Assembly (NCBI GenBank): GCA_039819065.1
Contig: JBCBSS010000016.1
Location: forward strand, 1 to 64,000
DNA: 64,000 bases
Direction of reading: 5' to 3'
Origin: JBCBSS01 sp039819065
GTDB lineage: Bacteria > Bacteroidota > Bacteroidia > Cytophagales > Cyclobacteriaceae
The position numbers and the translations under genes were made by a program. A model generated the notes under the pieces. The model saw nothing but the letters and a program-made list of their open reading frames with translations, had not been told where the DNA came from and made no database searches. Positions within the stretch are counted from its first letter, which is position 1. The number at the start of each line of letters is the position of its first letter. Below are positions 18,089-27,321 of the stretch, in pieces.

Positions 18089-19613
18089 ATGCCTCTTTTT
18101 GAATCATTTCCAAGATGTCACCAACATATTCTCTGGTGTTAGAAAGTCGAGGCACTTTATTCTGCCCTCCAAGTTTACCACGATTCTTCATCCATTCGTA
18201 AAACGTTCCTCTCGGCACACTATGAATAACTGGCTGATGCAAAGCCAAGTCCATATATCGTTTGGCGTCGTAGTCTGAGTTAATCCCTCGCAGTGTTTCA
18301 TCTAAAAGAGTAGTGAACCTTTCCAGGCTGTCCGGTTCTTTCACGAACTCAATAATCCACTCATGTCCTCCTTTTCTGCCTTCTTCGAAATAAAGCGGAG
18401 CAGCCGTAAAGTTGTCTATTACTGCACCGGTCACGTGGCAAGCTTTGGTGATGGCCGTTTCAGCATTTTCAATAATCAACTCTTCACCAAATGCATTGAT
18501 AAAGTGCTTAGTTCTACCTGATATTTTGACCCTGAACGGAGAAAGAGAAGTAAACTTAATGGTATCACCGATATTATATCTCCAAAGGCCTCCATTAGTG
18601 GATATCACCATGGCATAGTTCTTACCTACTTCGACTTCTTCCAGGCTCAATGTGCGAGGATGTTCGTTATTTATTTCCTCGAAAGGGATAAACTCGTAGA
18701 AAATACCATAGTCGAGCATCAACAGAAATTCGCTAGATTTCTTCTGATCCTGAATGCCAAAAAAACCTTCGGATGCATTGTAGGTTTCCACATAATTCAT
18801 CGTGTCGCAAGGGATTAGCGTCTTGAAAATTTCGCGATACGGGTCAAAAGCAACTGCACCATGAAAAAAGGCTTCCAGGCTAGGCCATACCTCCAAAATG
18901 TTATTCTTACCTTCAAGCTCTAAGATGCGTTGTAATAGCAATATCGTCCAGGTCGGGACGCCAGAAATATTGGTGACATTCTCCTTAACAGTACTCCTGG
19001 CCATCTTCTCGATTTTCTCTTCCCACTTATCCATAAGCGCGATATCGAGGCTTGGTGTTCGTACAAACTGCGCCCATAACGGTAAGTTTTGCATGATCAC
19101 CGCTGACACATCACCGTAGTACGAGGATTCGCTTGGGTCGTACTCATTGATCTGATGACTGCCTCCTATACCTAATCCCTTACCTTTGAAAATCTTGGTA
19201 TCGGGATTATTGTTGACGTAGATAGAGACCATGTCTTTTCCTCCTTTGAAATGACAGTCTTCTAGTGCTTCGTTTGTGACGGGGATAAATTTGCTACGAG
19301 CATTGGTTGTGCCTGAGGATTTGGCAAACCACTTGATTTCTGAGGGCCAAGTGAGGTTCTGCTCTCCTTTCATTAGCCTTTCGATGTACGGGAAAAACTG
19401 CTCGTAAGAGTGTACTGGAACCCTCTCTTTATATTGTTGGTAGGATTTGATTTCGGAAAATTTATATTTCCTGCCAAACTCAGTATATCTGGCAGAGTAT
19501 AGTAGCTTTTTGAATAGCTCCTCTTGCACCTCCAATGGGTATTTCATGAAAAGCTCAATCTGATGAATGCGCTTTTTCATCACCCATGTCAGTATAGAGT
19601 TGAAAAGACTCAT
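18087..19613 (-). CDS. GH3 auxin-responsive promoter family protein
   Basis: 508 residues, acyl-adenylate-forming superfamily related to plant GH3 acyl-amido synthetases. The ATP-binding motif is AKSSGTTNARSKFIPVT near residue 100; GGLWRYNIGDTIKFTSL and SGRTKHFINAFGEELI match later nucleotide and hinge motifs. GH3 homologues are common in Bacteroidota, where the substrates are unknown; joining an amino acid to a carboxylic acid is the family expectation. It stands alone, ahead of lptB but with 140 bp between them. Confidence 0.88.
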   Translation of the reverse strand: MSLFNSILTWVMKKRIHQIELFMKYPLEVQEELFKKLLYSARYTEFGRKYKFSEIKSYQQYKERVPVHSYEQFFPYIERLMKGEQNLTWPSEIKWFAKSSGTTNARSKFIPVTNEALEDCHFKGGKDMVSIYVNNNPDTKIFKGKGLGIGGSHQINEYDPSESSYYGDVSAVIMQNLPLWAQFVRTPSLDIALMDKWEEKIEKMARSTVKENVTNISGVPTWTILLLQRILELEGKNNILEVWPSLEAFFHGAVAFDPYREIFKTLIPCDTMNYVETYNASEGFFGIQDQKKSSEFLLMLDYGIFYEFIPFEEINNEHPRTLSLEEVEVGKNYAMVISTNGGLWRYNIGDTIKFTSLSPFRVKISGRTKHFINAFGEELIIENAETAITKACHVTGAVIDNFTAAPLYFEEGRKGGHEWIIEFVKEPDSLERFTTLLDETLRGINSDYDAKRYMDLALHQPVIHSVPRGTFYEWMKNRGKLGGQNKVPRLSNTREYVGDILEMIQKEA

Positions 19614-19754
19614 AGAATTGTTTTTGCTCCCTTTACCTTAAGTCATTAATCTTCAATGACTAAAATAACAATTAAGCAAAACAATAAGATGCTGGCTTAA
19701 TAATTCAGACAGATTAATTATTAAATTGTTAAGTGGGACTTGCAGGAGTTGAGA

Positions 19755-20486
19755 TTATACTTTCCTTTTCAGCTCGAAATGTTGTCCCAAGTAGACTCTT
19801 CTGACTTGTTCATCCGCGGCCAGTTCTTCTGCCGTTCCCGCCTTTAACAATCTTCCTTCGAACATCAAGTACGCTCGGTCGGTGATAGAAAGCGTTTCGT
19901 TAACATTGTGGTCGGTTATTAGAATACCGATATTCTTATTCTTAAGCTTGGCTACAATCGACTGAATTTCTTCAACAGCAATAGGATCTACACCGGCAAA
20001 GGGCTCATCCAAAAGTACGAAACTAGGATCAACCGCTAACGCCCTGGCTATTTCAGTACGCCGCCTCTCTCCTCCCGAGAGCGTCATGCCTATATTTTTC
20101 CTAACCTTGGTCAAGCTGAATTCTTCCAGAAGTGCTTCTGTTTTTTCTCGCTGATCCTTTTTAGGCATCTTCCGCATTTCCAGCACTGACATGATATTTT
20201 CTTCTACGGTCAGCTTTCTAAAGACTGACGCTTCCTGCGCTAAATATCCGATACCTTTTTTTGCCCTTCGGTACATCGGTAGACCGGTTATATTCTCATC
20301 ATCAAGAAAAATCTCACCTTCATTAGGCTTGATTAACCCTACTATCATGTAGAATGAAGTTGTTTTACCCGCACCATTAGGGCCTAATAGCCCCACAATT
20401 TCCCCCTGTCCGACCTTAACGGAAATGTCATTTACAACGGTTCTTTTCTTATACTTCTTAATAAGATGCTCGGCTCTTAATATCAT
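19755..20486 (-). CDS. lptB: LPS export ABC transporter ATP-binding protein LptB
   Basis: About 243 residues from the second Met (MILRAEHLIKKYKKR); an upstream Met at 20495 is possible. LptB drives LPS extraction from the inner membrane with LptFG. Walker A is LLGPNGAGKTTSFYMI, the Q-loop is YLAQEASVFR, the signature is LSGGERRRTEIARAL, Walker B is FVLLDEPFAGVDPI and the H-loop is ITDHNV, all close to LptB of other bacteria. It follows recJ with 22 bp between, so the two are probably co-transcribed. Confidence 0.94.
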   Translation of the reverse strand: MILRAEHLIKKYKKRTVVNDISVKVGQGEIVGLLGPNGAGKTTSFYMIVGLIKPNEGEIFLDDENITGLPMYRRAKKGIGYLAQEASVFRKLTVEENIMSVLEMRKMPKKDQREKTEALLEEFSLTKVRKNIGMTLSGGERRRTEIARALAVDPSFVLLDEPFAGVDPIAVEEIQSIVAKLKNKNIGILITDHNVNETLSITDRAYLMFEGRLLKAGTAEELAADEQVRRVYLGQHFELKRKV

Positions 20487-20508
20487 GCTGAACAATATGG
20501 ATTAACTA

Positions 20509-22203
20509 TTAAAATCTAATGTCTCTTATATTGAGTTGCAAGGAAGTCCTGCCCATATAATGATTCTTTTCTATTGTATAGGCAGCGCTAAACGCATCAC
20601 CATTGGCCAATCGACTATAATGATCTGCCTGGCCAAAAGCGATAGCTTCAAATTTCCTTTCACAACCATCCTGCCCTAACTTGAGCTTCAAATGACTACC
20701 CTTGAGTACTCTCAAAGATTGTTCCACAAATAGGTTATCAGATACAAATACCGGCTGCATATTTCCAGGACCAAAAGGAGCCATTTGTCCTAGGACATTG
20801 ACAAATTTATCAGTGATTTGATCAAGTTCGATTATCTCGTCAATATTGAGACTAGGGATCAGTTGCTCATCTTTTATTCTAGCCGATACTACAGACTCGA
20901 AATGACTCTGGAAATCATCTATTTTATCTAAATCTATGGTCAAACCGGCCGCATATTTATGCCCCCCAAATTCGCTCAACAAATGACTGCAACTGGCAAT
21001 GGCATCATAAATATCAAAGCCTTCAACGGATCTGGCCGATCCTGTGGCTTTATTATTCGATTCCGTGAATATAATGGTGGGCCTGTGATATCGTTCTATA
21101 CATCTTGAAGCAACAATACCGATAACCCCTTTGTGCCAGTCATTCCTATAGAGCACAGTAGTTTTAGCACTTTTTAATGCTTCATCTTGCTCTATCATTT
21201 CAATGGCCTCAAGCGTAGTGACTTCATCGAAGTTTTTTCGCTGGTCATTTCTTTCCTGCACATCCTGCGCCAGTTGTTCTGCTTCTTCTATCTCATCTGC
21301 GATCAGCAGTTTTACGGCATCATGCGCATGAGCGATTCTACCGGCTGCGTTGATACGGGGTGCCAGGCCGAAAACAATATTCGATATGTCGAGAGTTCCT
21401 TTCGCACGGGCCACATCAATCAAAGCTTTAATGCCTACACGCGCTCCCTCGTTTAACACTTTCAAACCAAAGAACGCCAAAGTGCGATTCTCTCCGGTAA
21501 TCGGAACTATATCTGCTGCTATGCTTACGACGACAAAATCCAGCAAGGAATAAATCTCTTCGAACTCAATATTGCGTCGAATGGAGAATGCTTGTATCAG
21601 TTTGAACGCTACCCCACATCCCGATAGCTCTTTGTATGGATACTTACAGTCTTTTTGTTTGGGGTTAAGTATGGCATGGGCTTGAGGGAGTTTCTCACCG
21701 GGCTTATGGTGATCGCAAATGATAAAATCTAAGTCAGGATTTTCATCAATCAGTCTGTTGGCACTAATGCCGCAATCAAGTGTAATGATGAGGGTAAAAT
21801 CATTTTCTCTGGCCCATTCTACACCTTGATCTGAGAGTCCATAACCTTCTTTATAGCGATCGGGGATATAATAGGATAAATGAGCACAGTGGTTTTTGAG
21901 AAAACTATAAAACATTGAGACTGATGTGGTACCATCTACATCATAATCTCCGTATAGTAGAATGCCTTCCCTATCCTCAATGGCTTGCTCAATGCGAGTG
22001 ACGGCCTTTTCCATGCCTAGCATAAGAAAAGGGTCATGCAAATGGTTTAACTCAGGCCTGAAAAATGCTTTGGCTTCGTCAAAGTCTGTGACACCGCGAT
22101 TGACCAGGATAGAGGCCAATGTGGTATTGATGTTGATTGATTGGGATAATGAATGTATGGCTTCTTCTTCTGATTTCTTTCCAACTACCCACCTTTTATT
22201 CAT
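20509..22203 (-). CDS. recJ: Single-stranded-DNA-specific exonuclease RecJ
   Basis: 564 residues. RecJ degrades single-stranded DNA 5' to 3' in recombination and mismatch or base-excision repair. DHH-family motifs are visible: YGDYDVDGTTSVSMFYS (motif I), TLDCGIS (II), IICDHHKPGEKLPQA (III, DHH), SGCGVAFKL and the DHHA1 part with GFDIYDAIASC and FGGHKYAAGLTID. The C-terminal OB fold follows. It heads the recJ-lptB pair. Confidence 0.96.
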   Translation of the reverse strand: MNKRWVVGKKSEEEAIHSLSQSININTTLASILVNRGVTDFDEAKAFFRPELNHLHDPFLMLGMEKAVTRIEQAIEDREGILLYGDYDVDGTTSVSMFYSFLKNHCAHLSYYIPDRYKEGYGLSDQGVEWARENDFTLIITLDCGISANRLIDENPDLDFIICDHHKPGEKLPQAHAILNPKQKDCKYPYKELSGCGVAFKLIQAFSIRRNIEFEEIYSLLDFVVVSIAADIVPITGENRTLAFFGLKVLNEGARVGIKALIDVARAKGTLDISNIVFGLAPRINAAGRIAHAHDAVKLLIADEIEEAEQLAQDVQERNDQRKNFDEVTTLEAIEMIEQDEALKSAKTTVLYRNDWHKGVIGIVASRCIERYHRPTIIFTESNNKATGSARSVEGFDIYDAIASCSHLLSEFGGHKYAAGLTIDLDKIDDFQSHFESVVSARIKDEQLIPSLNIDEIIELDQITDKFVNVLGQMAPFGPGNMQPVFVSDNLFVEQSLRVLKGSHLKLKLGQDGCERKFEAIAFGQADHYSRLANGDAFSAAYTIEKNHYMGRTSLQLNIRDIRF

Positions 22204-22332
22204 ACTTTTCGAAAATTATTGAACTTCAAATTTAGTAAGCTCATACTTGTCACACTATCAGCAATCCAAATTAATCATATAAATGCTTAGGAATAATAGA
22301 TTTCAGAGTATCAGGCACTTCTTACAAGGCAT

Positions 22333-22360
22333 AAAAAAAGCAGCACCAGTGGTGCTGCTT
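22333..22360 (-). terminator. Intrinsic terminator after the SPOR-like gene
   Basis: AAGCAGCACCA and TGGTGCTGCTT (22338-22348 and 22350-22360) are perfect inverted arms. On the minus strand the hairpin is followed by seven T (plus 22333-22339). It closes the minus-strand gene ending at 22402. Confidence 0.9.
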
Positions 22361-22401
22361 CATATCGTATTAATGGTTTTGGTATAAGACTTTGTTGGTT
22401 A

Positions 22402-23046
22402 CTAACCTTCCTCTGGAGTGATTACGCCTTCTAGCACATCCTTAATATTCACTCGAGTACCGTCTTTGTAAGGCACAATCCATGCGTCACTTACACCCAT
22501 TTCTCTCAGGTATTTTTTGAAGGTATCTGCTTCCCAATAATCTTTGAATTGACCCAAAGTGATTTTCTGCACACCATCTCCGTCAGTCTCACCGCCGAAG
22601 TTCTCATGGTTTTCAAAATACTTGGAAAGATCTTTATTTCTAAATGCACCAATTTGCACTTTGAAAACTACTCCTTTAAGAAGTCTTTGGCCACTTTTTA
22701 ACTCACCTTCATCACCTTCCGATTCAGCCGCCTTTCTAGCTTCAGCTCTTGCCTTCGCCAGATCGCTTCTCAATTTAGCTGCATCTTCTTGCGCGTCAAC
22801 TAATTGCGCATCTTTATCGCTTAATGAAGATTGTAAGGTCTTCACCTGACTCTGTAATTTAGATACTTGGCCGTTTAAGCTTTGATTATCTTCAACCAGT
22901 TGTTTCAAAGACTCCGGATTCTTGGCATACTTTTTAGCTTCAGACTTCCACTTCTTTTTATCTGCTTTTGAAAGCTGACCAAAAGAATTTACGGATATCA
23001 ACATAACCAACAGAAGACTAACCGGAAAAAAAATTCTTTTTCTCAT
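22402..23046 (-). CDS. Exported coiled-coil protein with SPOR-like C-terminus
   Basis: 214 residues. Signal peptide about 1-24 (ends NSFGQ). A coiled coil spans about 45-115 (LVEDNQSLNGQVSKLQSQVK and following heptads with SLSDKDAQL). The C-terminal region from about residue 120 (GVVFKVQIGAFRNKDLSKYF, GQFKDYWEADTFKKYLREMG, DAWIVPYKDGTRV) looks like a SPOR peptidoglycan-binding fold. Similar Bacteroidota proteins are annotated 'ezrin/radixin/moesin family', from the coiled coil only. I infer a periplasmic or outer-membrane protein binding cell wall. Confidence 0.8.
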   Translation of the reverse strand: MRKRIFFPVSLLLVMLISVNSFGQLSKADKKKWKSEAKKYAKNPESLKQLVEDNQSLNGQVSKLQSQVKTLQSSLSDKDAQLVDAQEDAAKLRSDLAKARAEARKAAESEGDEGELKSGQRLLKGVVFKVQIGAFRNKDLSKYFENHENFGGETDGDGVQKITLGQFKDYWEADTFKKYLREMGVSDAWIVPYKDGTRVNIKDVLEGVITPEEG

Positions 23047-23123
23047 GTTTAAAGTTTTGATTTCTATCTAATTAGACACAATGTACGTAAAAATAGCTTA
23101 ATTATACAAAATTGCCAGAAAAG

Positions 23124-24524
23124 TTAACTTTTCAAGCTTCCAATCATGTCTTCAGGTTTTACCCATTCGTCAAATTCTTCAGCGGTTAAGTACCCCAAAT
23201 TGACAGCTTCTTCTTTAAGCGTTGTGCCATTTTCGTGAGCGGTTTTGGCAATCTTCGCAGCCTTTTCATAACCAATTTTAGTGTTTAACGCCGTCACTAG
23301 CATCAGGCTATTGTTGAGGTGCTCAGTGATGTTTTTATAATTCGGCTCAATACCGATAGCGCAATTGTCAGTGAAGGAGACACATGCGTCACCGATTAGT
23401 CTGGCAGACTGCAAGTAGTTGTAGGCCATTACTGGTTTGAAGACGTTCAGCTCATAGTGCCCTTGTGCTCCTCCAACAGAAACGGCAACATCATTTCCAA
23501 TGACTTGCGCACAAACCATGGTCATGGCTTCGCACTGTGTAGGGTTTACTTTACCTGGCATAATGGAAGAGCCCGGCTCGTTGGCAGGGATGATAATTTC
23601 ACCGATTCCTGATCTTGGGCCTGAGGCGAGCATTCTGATATCATTAGCTATTTTATTGAGCGAAACCGCTATTTGTTTGAGCGCACCATGCGACTCCACA
23701 ATGGCATCGTGAGCAGCTAGTGCTTCGAATTTATTCTCAGCAGAGACGAAAGGCAGGCCGGTAAACTCAGCTATTTTCTTCGCTACTAGATCTGCATAAC
23801 CTTCCGGAGTATTAATACCAGTACCCACGGCCGTTCCACCAAGCCCCAATTCTGAAAGGTGAGCTAGCGTATGCTTAAGCGCCTTTAATCCATGATTCAG
23901 TTGAGAAACATAGCCTGAGAATTCTTGGCCTAGGGTAAGCGGTGTGGCATCCATCAGGTGAGTTCTACCGATTTTAACCACTTTCATAAAGGCTTCCGAC
24001 TTTTGCTTCAATATATCACGTAGCTTTTCAATACCTGGGATGGTCGTTTCCAAAGTCATTTTATAGCAGGCGATGTGCATGCCGGTCGGGTAAGTATCAT
24101 TGGAAGATTGTGATTTATTCACATCATCATTAGGGTGAACAAGGCGCTCTCCTTCTCCAAGCTGATTACCATTAATGACGTGGGCACGGTTAGCAACTAC
24201 CTCATTCACATTCATATTGGATTGAGTTCCTGAACCGGTTTGCCATACTACCAACGGAAACTGATCGTCATGCTTACCGTCTAATATTTCGTCACATACC
24301 TGGGAGATCAAGTCTCTTTTTTCTTCTGACAGAACACCCAATTCACAGTTAGTATGTGCGGCGGCCTTCTTGAGATAAGCAAAACCGTAAACTACTTCAA
24401 GCGGCATGCTGGCTTCTGGGCCTATCTTGAAGTTATTGCGAGATCTTTCAGTTTGGGCACCCCAGTATTTGTCGCTGGGAACTTTGACTTCGCCCATGGT
24501 ATCTTTTTCTATTCTGAAACTCAT
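23124..24524 (-). CDS. fumC: Class II fumarate hydratase
   Basis: 466 residues from MSFRIEKDTMGEVKVP. Fumarase C hydrates fumarate to malate in the TCA cycle. Motifs are TGSGTQSNMNVNEVV, RTHLMDATPLTLGQEFSGY and the family signature GSSIMPGKVNPTQCEA. The open frame reaches back to 24731, but those 69 extra residues do not resemble fumarase, and a TACATTTG -7 box lies inside them (24572-24579), so the start at 24524 is right. Single-gene transcript. Confidence 0.96.
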   Translation of the reverse strand: MSFRIEKDTMGEVKVPSDKYWGAQTERSRNNFKIGPEASMPLEVVYGFAYLKKAAAHTNCELGVLSEEKRDLISQVCDEILDGKHDDQFPLVVWQTGSGTQSNMNVNEVVANRAHVINGNQLGEGERLVHPNDDVNKSQSSNDTYPTGMHIACYKMTLETTIPGIEKLRDILKQKSEAFMKVVKIGRTHLMDATPLTLGQEFSGYVSQLNHGLKALKHTLAHLSELGLGGTAVGTGINTPEGYADLVAKKIAEFTGLPFVSAENKFEALAAHDAIVESHGALKQIAVSLNKIANDIRMLASGPRSGIGEIIIPANEPGSSIMPGKVNPTQCEAMTMVCAQVIGNDVAVSVGGAQGHYELNVFKPVMAYNYLQSARLIGDACVSFTDNCAIGIEPNYKNITEHLNNSLMLVTALNTKIGYEKAAKIAKTAHENGTTLKEEAVNLGYLTAEEFDEWVKPEDMIGSLKS

Positions 24525-24571
24525 AAAATGTGCGGGTTTGAAATGTATTGGTGCAAAAAGTTCTACGAGGG

Positions 24572-24579
24572 CAAATGTA
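24572..24579 (-). promoter_or_regulatory. -7 box of fumC
   Basis: Exact TACATTTG on the minus strand, 47 bp ahead of the chosen fumC start; the -33 region is T-rich without an exact TTTG. It decides the start choice, since the longer frame would need translation from upstream of the promoter. Confidence 0.6.
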
Positions 24580-24722
24580 GCAAATAATGTTAGCCGAAAA
24601 ACGTAATGATAAGGACTAATTCTGGCGAATAGATAACATTTTAGTGTCTCAGGGCATGCTCTTTCAATCGACTCTATTCCAGGGCTATCGCATTGAGGAA
24701 TGCCATTATATAAGGAGAGGTG

Positions 24723-24742
24723 CCACAGCATTTGGTCTGTGG
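24723..24742 (-). terminator. Hairpin after the YHYH gene
   Basis: CCACAG and CTGTGG pair around an 8-base loop about 20 bp after the stop of the YHYH gene. There is no T-run, so it is a weak terminator candidate. Confidence 0.35.
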
Positions 24743-24764
24743 TGATTCTCTATATTTTGATACT

Positions 24765-26294
24765 CTATTTACCAATCAGCCAGTCCTCGTCGGGAGTCCC
24801 GGCGAAGCAATTAGGCACTATCGGAAAGTCAGAGGTTAGTACATAGTAATAGGTGCCATTCGGGTATTCTGGTGTTACACCCGTGCGGCCATTACACTCG
24901 TCTAAGTCACCCTGTCCCATGACGAACTCGAAGTCTTGAATGTAGGTGCCGTCAAAAGCCCCGTCCGGAGCAGACATACCATCTCCCAGTCGCATGCCAG
25001 ATTTAAGCCTATGGCTTGATAGCAATTCTTTGATTGGGCTGGTTGGATCATTGGGGTCTGTATAGCCGTACTTATAATAGATCGGAAAACCATCTCCAGC
25101 AAATCCGTATATGAGTGAATGCCTGCTGCCATCTTCTTGGCTGGCCAAGGCGACGATATCACCGTGGTAGTGATAGTTACCCTGTGATGTAACATGCGCA
25201 CCAAAAGCATCCAGGTTAGTTTGTCCTTGCTCAGTGACCTGCTCCTGCCATTCCCAGTTTTCCTCTCCGTTGCTTGGGTTAGTCCATGGCTTAAGACCCA
25301 TTGGGTGAAATTCTACTCCATTGACTGCTATACCAAATTGCCAGAAATTTCTGTTCGATGGTGTAGGCGGCCCGGTTTCATTGAAAACAAAGGTGACATT
25401 TGAGGCAATGGCCGGAGTCAAATCAAGCTCCCTGGTGATTTCTATAGCTGTTGGATCAGCATTAGGGAAATTACCTACCGAATGGCTTGGGAATTGATTG
25501 GAGGAAATAATGCGAAGCTCTTCATCGATTGAGAAACAAACCTGACTTTGAGTGGTGCTAGTAGTAGCACAGCTTAAAGTAGTTGATTCTTCAACTGATT
25601 GGTCATTATCGTAAACGAAGTTTCCGGTATATGGGAATACTTTGAAATAATAAGTCTCTTGGTCGGTTAACAAAGTAATATCCAGTGCACTGACTGAGGT
25701 GCCGTTATAAATCACCTGTTCACCGGTTCCAACATAAGAGGTGCTGCTTGCGGGATCGTCTCCATTAGTTAAGTTAGATATAGAATTGGCATCACTCATG
25801 ACAATCACATACCCATCCGCGCTATTCAGGTCAGTCCATTGATTAATGGCTATACTATTGCCCGTGTTCGTTCCAAAACTAATGTCAACACTAGGTGGCG
25901 GTGGCATTGATTCAGTAACTGTCACCAAGAACTGATCATTAACAGTTCCTCCATCGCCATCATTGGCAGTAACGGTTATATTAGAAGTTCCCACTCCTGC
26001 TTCAGTCAATTGTAATGTTGTACCTGAAATGCTAACTGTAACTACGGAGGTATTGGCACTGGTAGCGGTCAATGTGAGATTAGTGGTCTCAGCATCTGAA
26101 AAAACATTGGCTAAACTGACCATACTGGTACCAAAGCCTTCTTCCAGGTTTACTTCACCAATGGCATTGGCTACTACGGGAGCAGTATTCTGAGGCTGCA
26201 TTGTATCATCATCGCTGTCACTATCACAACCGTAAAAAATAGTAGCAATCAGGCCTATGAGACCGATTACTCTCGGTGTAAGTCTTTTGTTCAT
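24765..26294 (-). CDS. YHYH-domain lipoprotein with cadherin-like repeat
   Basis: 509 residues. Lipoprotein signal with Cys in FYGCDSDSDDD followed by an acidic tether. Residues about 35-130 form a cadherin/Ig-like module (SLANVFSDAETTNLTLTATS). A fibronectin-like segment follows (about 135-245). The last half is the YHYH domain: NYHYHGDIVAL, IYGFAGDGFPIYYKYGY and NGRTGVTPEYPNGTYYYVLT. YHYH proteins are secreted and of unknown function. The name motif sits in a His-rich strand that might bind metal (inference). It appears monocistronic. Confidence 0.85.
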   Translation of the reverse strand: MNKRLTPRVIGLIGLIATIFYGCDSDSDDDTMQPQNTAPVVANAIGEVNLEEGFGTSMVSLANVFSDAETTNLTLTATSANTSVVTVSISGTTLQLTEAGVGTSNITVTANDGDGGTVNDQFLVTVTESMPPPPSVDISFGTNTGNSIAINQWTDLNSADGYVIVMSDANSISNLTNGDDPASSTSYVGTGEQVIYNGTSVSALDITLLTDQETYYFKVFPYTGNFVYDNDQSVEESTTLSCATTSTTQSQVCFSIDEELRIISSNQFPSHSVGNFPNADPTAIEITRELDLTPAIASNVTFVFNETGPPTPSNRNFWQFGIAVNGVEFHPMGLKPWTNPSNGEENWEWQEQVTEQGQTNLDAFGAHVTSQGNYHYHGDIVALASQEDGSRHSLIYGFAGDGFPIYYKYGYTDPNDPTSPIKELLSSHRLKSGMRLGDGMSAPDGAFDGTYIQDFEFVMGQGDLDECNGRTGVTPEYPNGTYYYVLTSDFPIVPNCFAGTPDEDWLIGK

Positions 26295-26634
26295 GGTTAA
26301 AAAATTTAGTATTGATGGTTAAATCCTTCCGGCAATCATAGCAATTACTGATCGATTTGACCTAATAGAGGATTATGATGTTAACACCGCAGAACAAAAA
26401 ATGTCTAATCTGAATATTTGGTTTGTGTGGATTTCGGTTATAAATGGTCTGAACATTAACCAGAATGAAGAAGGTAACTGTGAAAACCTTATAAGAAGCG
26501 TTAGGTTCGCGGCCTTAGAATAGTATTAGTAGGCCCTATCGGTGTGGGTTGTAACTCCTTGTTTTTGATCTATGACATTTCAGATCAAAAACAGGGAGTT
26601 GCTTTAATATTTCAGAGTGGGTATTAGAAAAGGC
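26295..26634. other. Intergenic region of 340 bp
   Basis: It holds the 5' leader of the YHYH gene and the 3' end signals of the LPP20-like gene. The only structure I can support is the 19-bp hairpin at 26553-26600. No small gene is evident. Confidence 0.5.
26553..26600 (-). terminator. Long 19-bp hairpin, probable terminator
   Basis: The arms 26553-26571 (AACTCCTTGTTTTTGATCT) and 26582-26600 (AGATCAAAAACAGGGAGTT) pair over 19 bp with one G-U wobble and a 10-base loop. It sits 34 bp after the LPP20-like gene. No T-run follows in either direction, so termination is inferred from place and stability. Confidence 0.55.
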
Positions 26635-27201
26635 TTACTCACCTTCTTCTAATTTCTTAAGCTCTTCGTCAATGATTTCCTCGATAACTTTTCTCGATCG
26701 CTCATTGATCTTATCACTGGTTTTCGCCTGTTTCTTCATAAAGCGGAACATGGCGTTCTTCTTAATTTCGTAGGCTACGTAGACCGAGTATTTTCCATCT
26801 TTCAAGAATTTCTTTTCGTCAATCTTCCTGAGGTCCGCCAATTCTGTGCTCATTACTTCTCTTACCAACGTTTGGAATTTATCTGCTACATCAGCTGCAT
26901 TTTCGTTTTCAGTCTGAGCTAAATACTGGTCTGATACAGCCTTCATGGTGGTTCCCACTTGCCCTGCCAGTTGGTTTTTGGCCTCCAGGTCTGCTTTGCT
27001 TCTGGCAATGTTATCCTTACTACTTACTCCCTTTCCAGTGGCCCTAAAAAAGCGGTTATTAGATTCATACTTTGATCCTTGAAAAGGTTCTTTCACTTTT
27101 TTTCCAAGTACGGAAGATGAACAACTGCCCAGGTAAAAAATCATAATCATACCTGAGATCCCTAGAGTGATTTGCTTGATCATATTCGTTTTCATGTGCA
27201 T
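26635..27201 (-). CDS. LPP20-like lipoprotein
   Basis: 188 residues (Mets at residues 3 and 6 are other possible starts). Lipobox YLGSC gives a Cys near residue 27. The segment NNRFFRATGKGVSSKDNIARSKADL, followed by repeated short helices and DGKYSVYVAYEIKK, matches the LPP20/FlgT-N-like fold: 'RATG.G.S.....A...A...A...L' then a strand pair. The C-terminus is a charged helix (SRKVIEEIIDEELKKLEEGE). Role unknown; such proteins are outer-membrane lipoproteins. It stands alone between hairpin and type III PKS locus. Confidence 0.72.
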   Translation of the reverse strand: MHMKTNMIKQITLGISGMIMIFYLGSCSSSVLGKKVKEPFQGSKYESNNRFFRATGKGVSSKDNIARSKADLEAKNQLAGQVGTTMKAVSDQYLAQTENENAADVADKFQTLVREVMSTELADLRKIDEKKFLKDGKYSVYVAYEIKKNAMFRFMKKQAKTSDKINERSRKVIEEIIDEELKKLEEGE

Positions 27202-27321
27202 CGAACTTATGTACCAATAATTTAACCAATGTGTCGGGCTATTACAACTTCATCTCAAGAGAAAAAGGTTGACTTGTTGCCCCTAACGGTTAAAGGTATT
27301 TAAGAAAAAAGTGTGCCACTT

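Noticed and set aside
24525..24731. N-terminal extension of fumC
   Set aside because: The 69 residues do not look like fumarase, and a TACATTTG -7 box for fumC lies inside this stretch.
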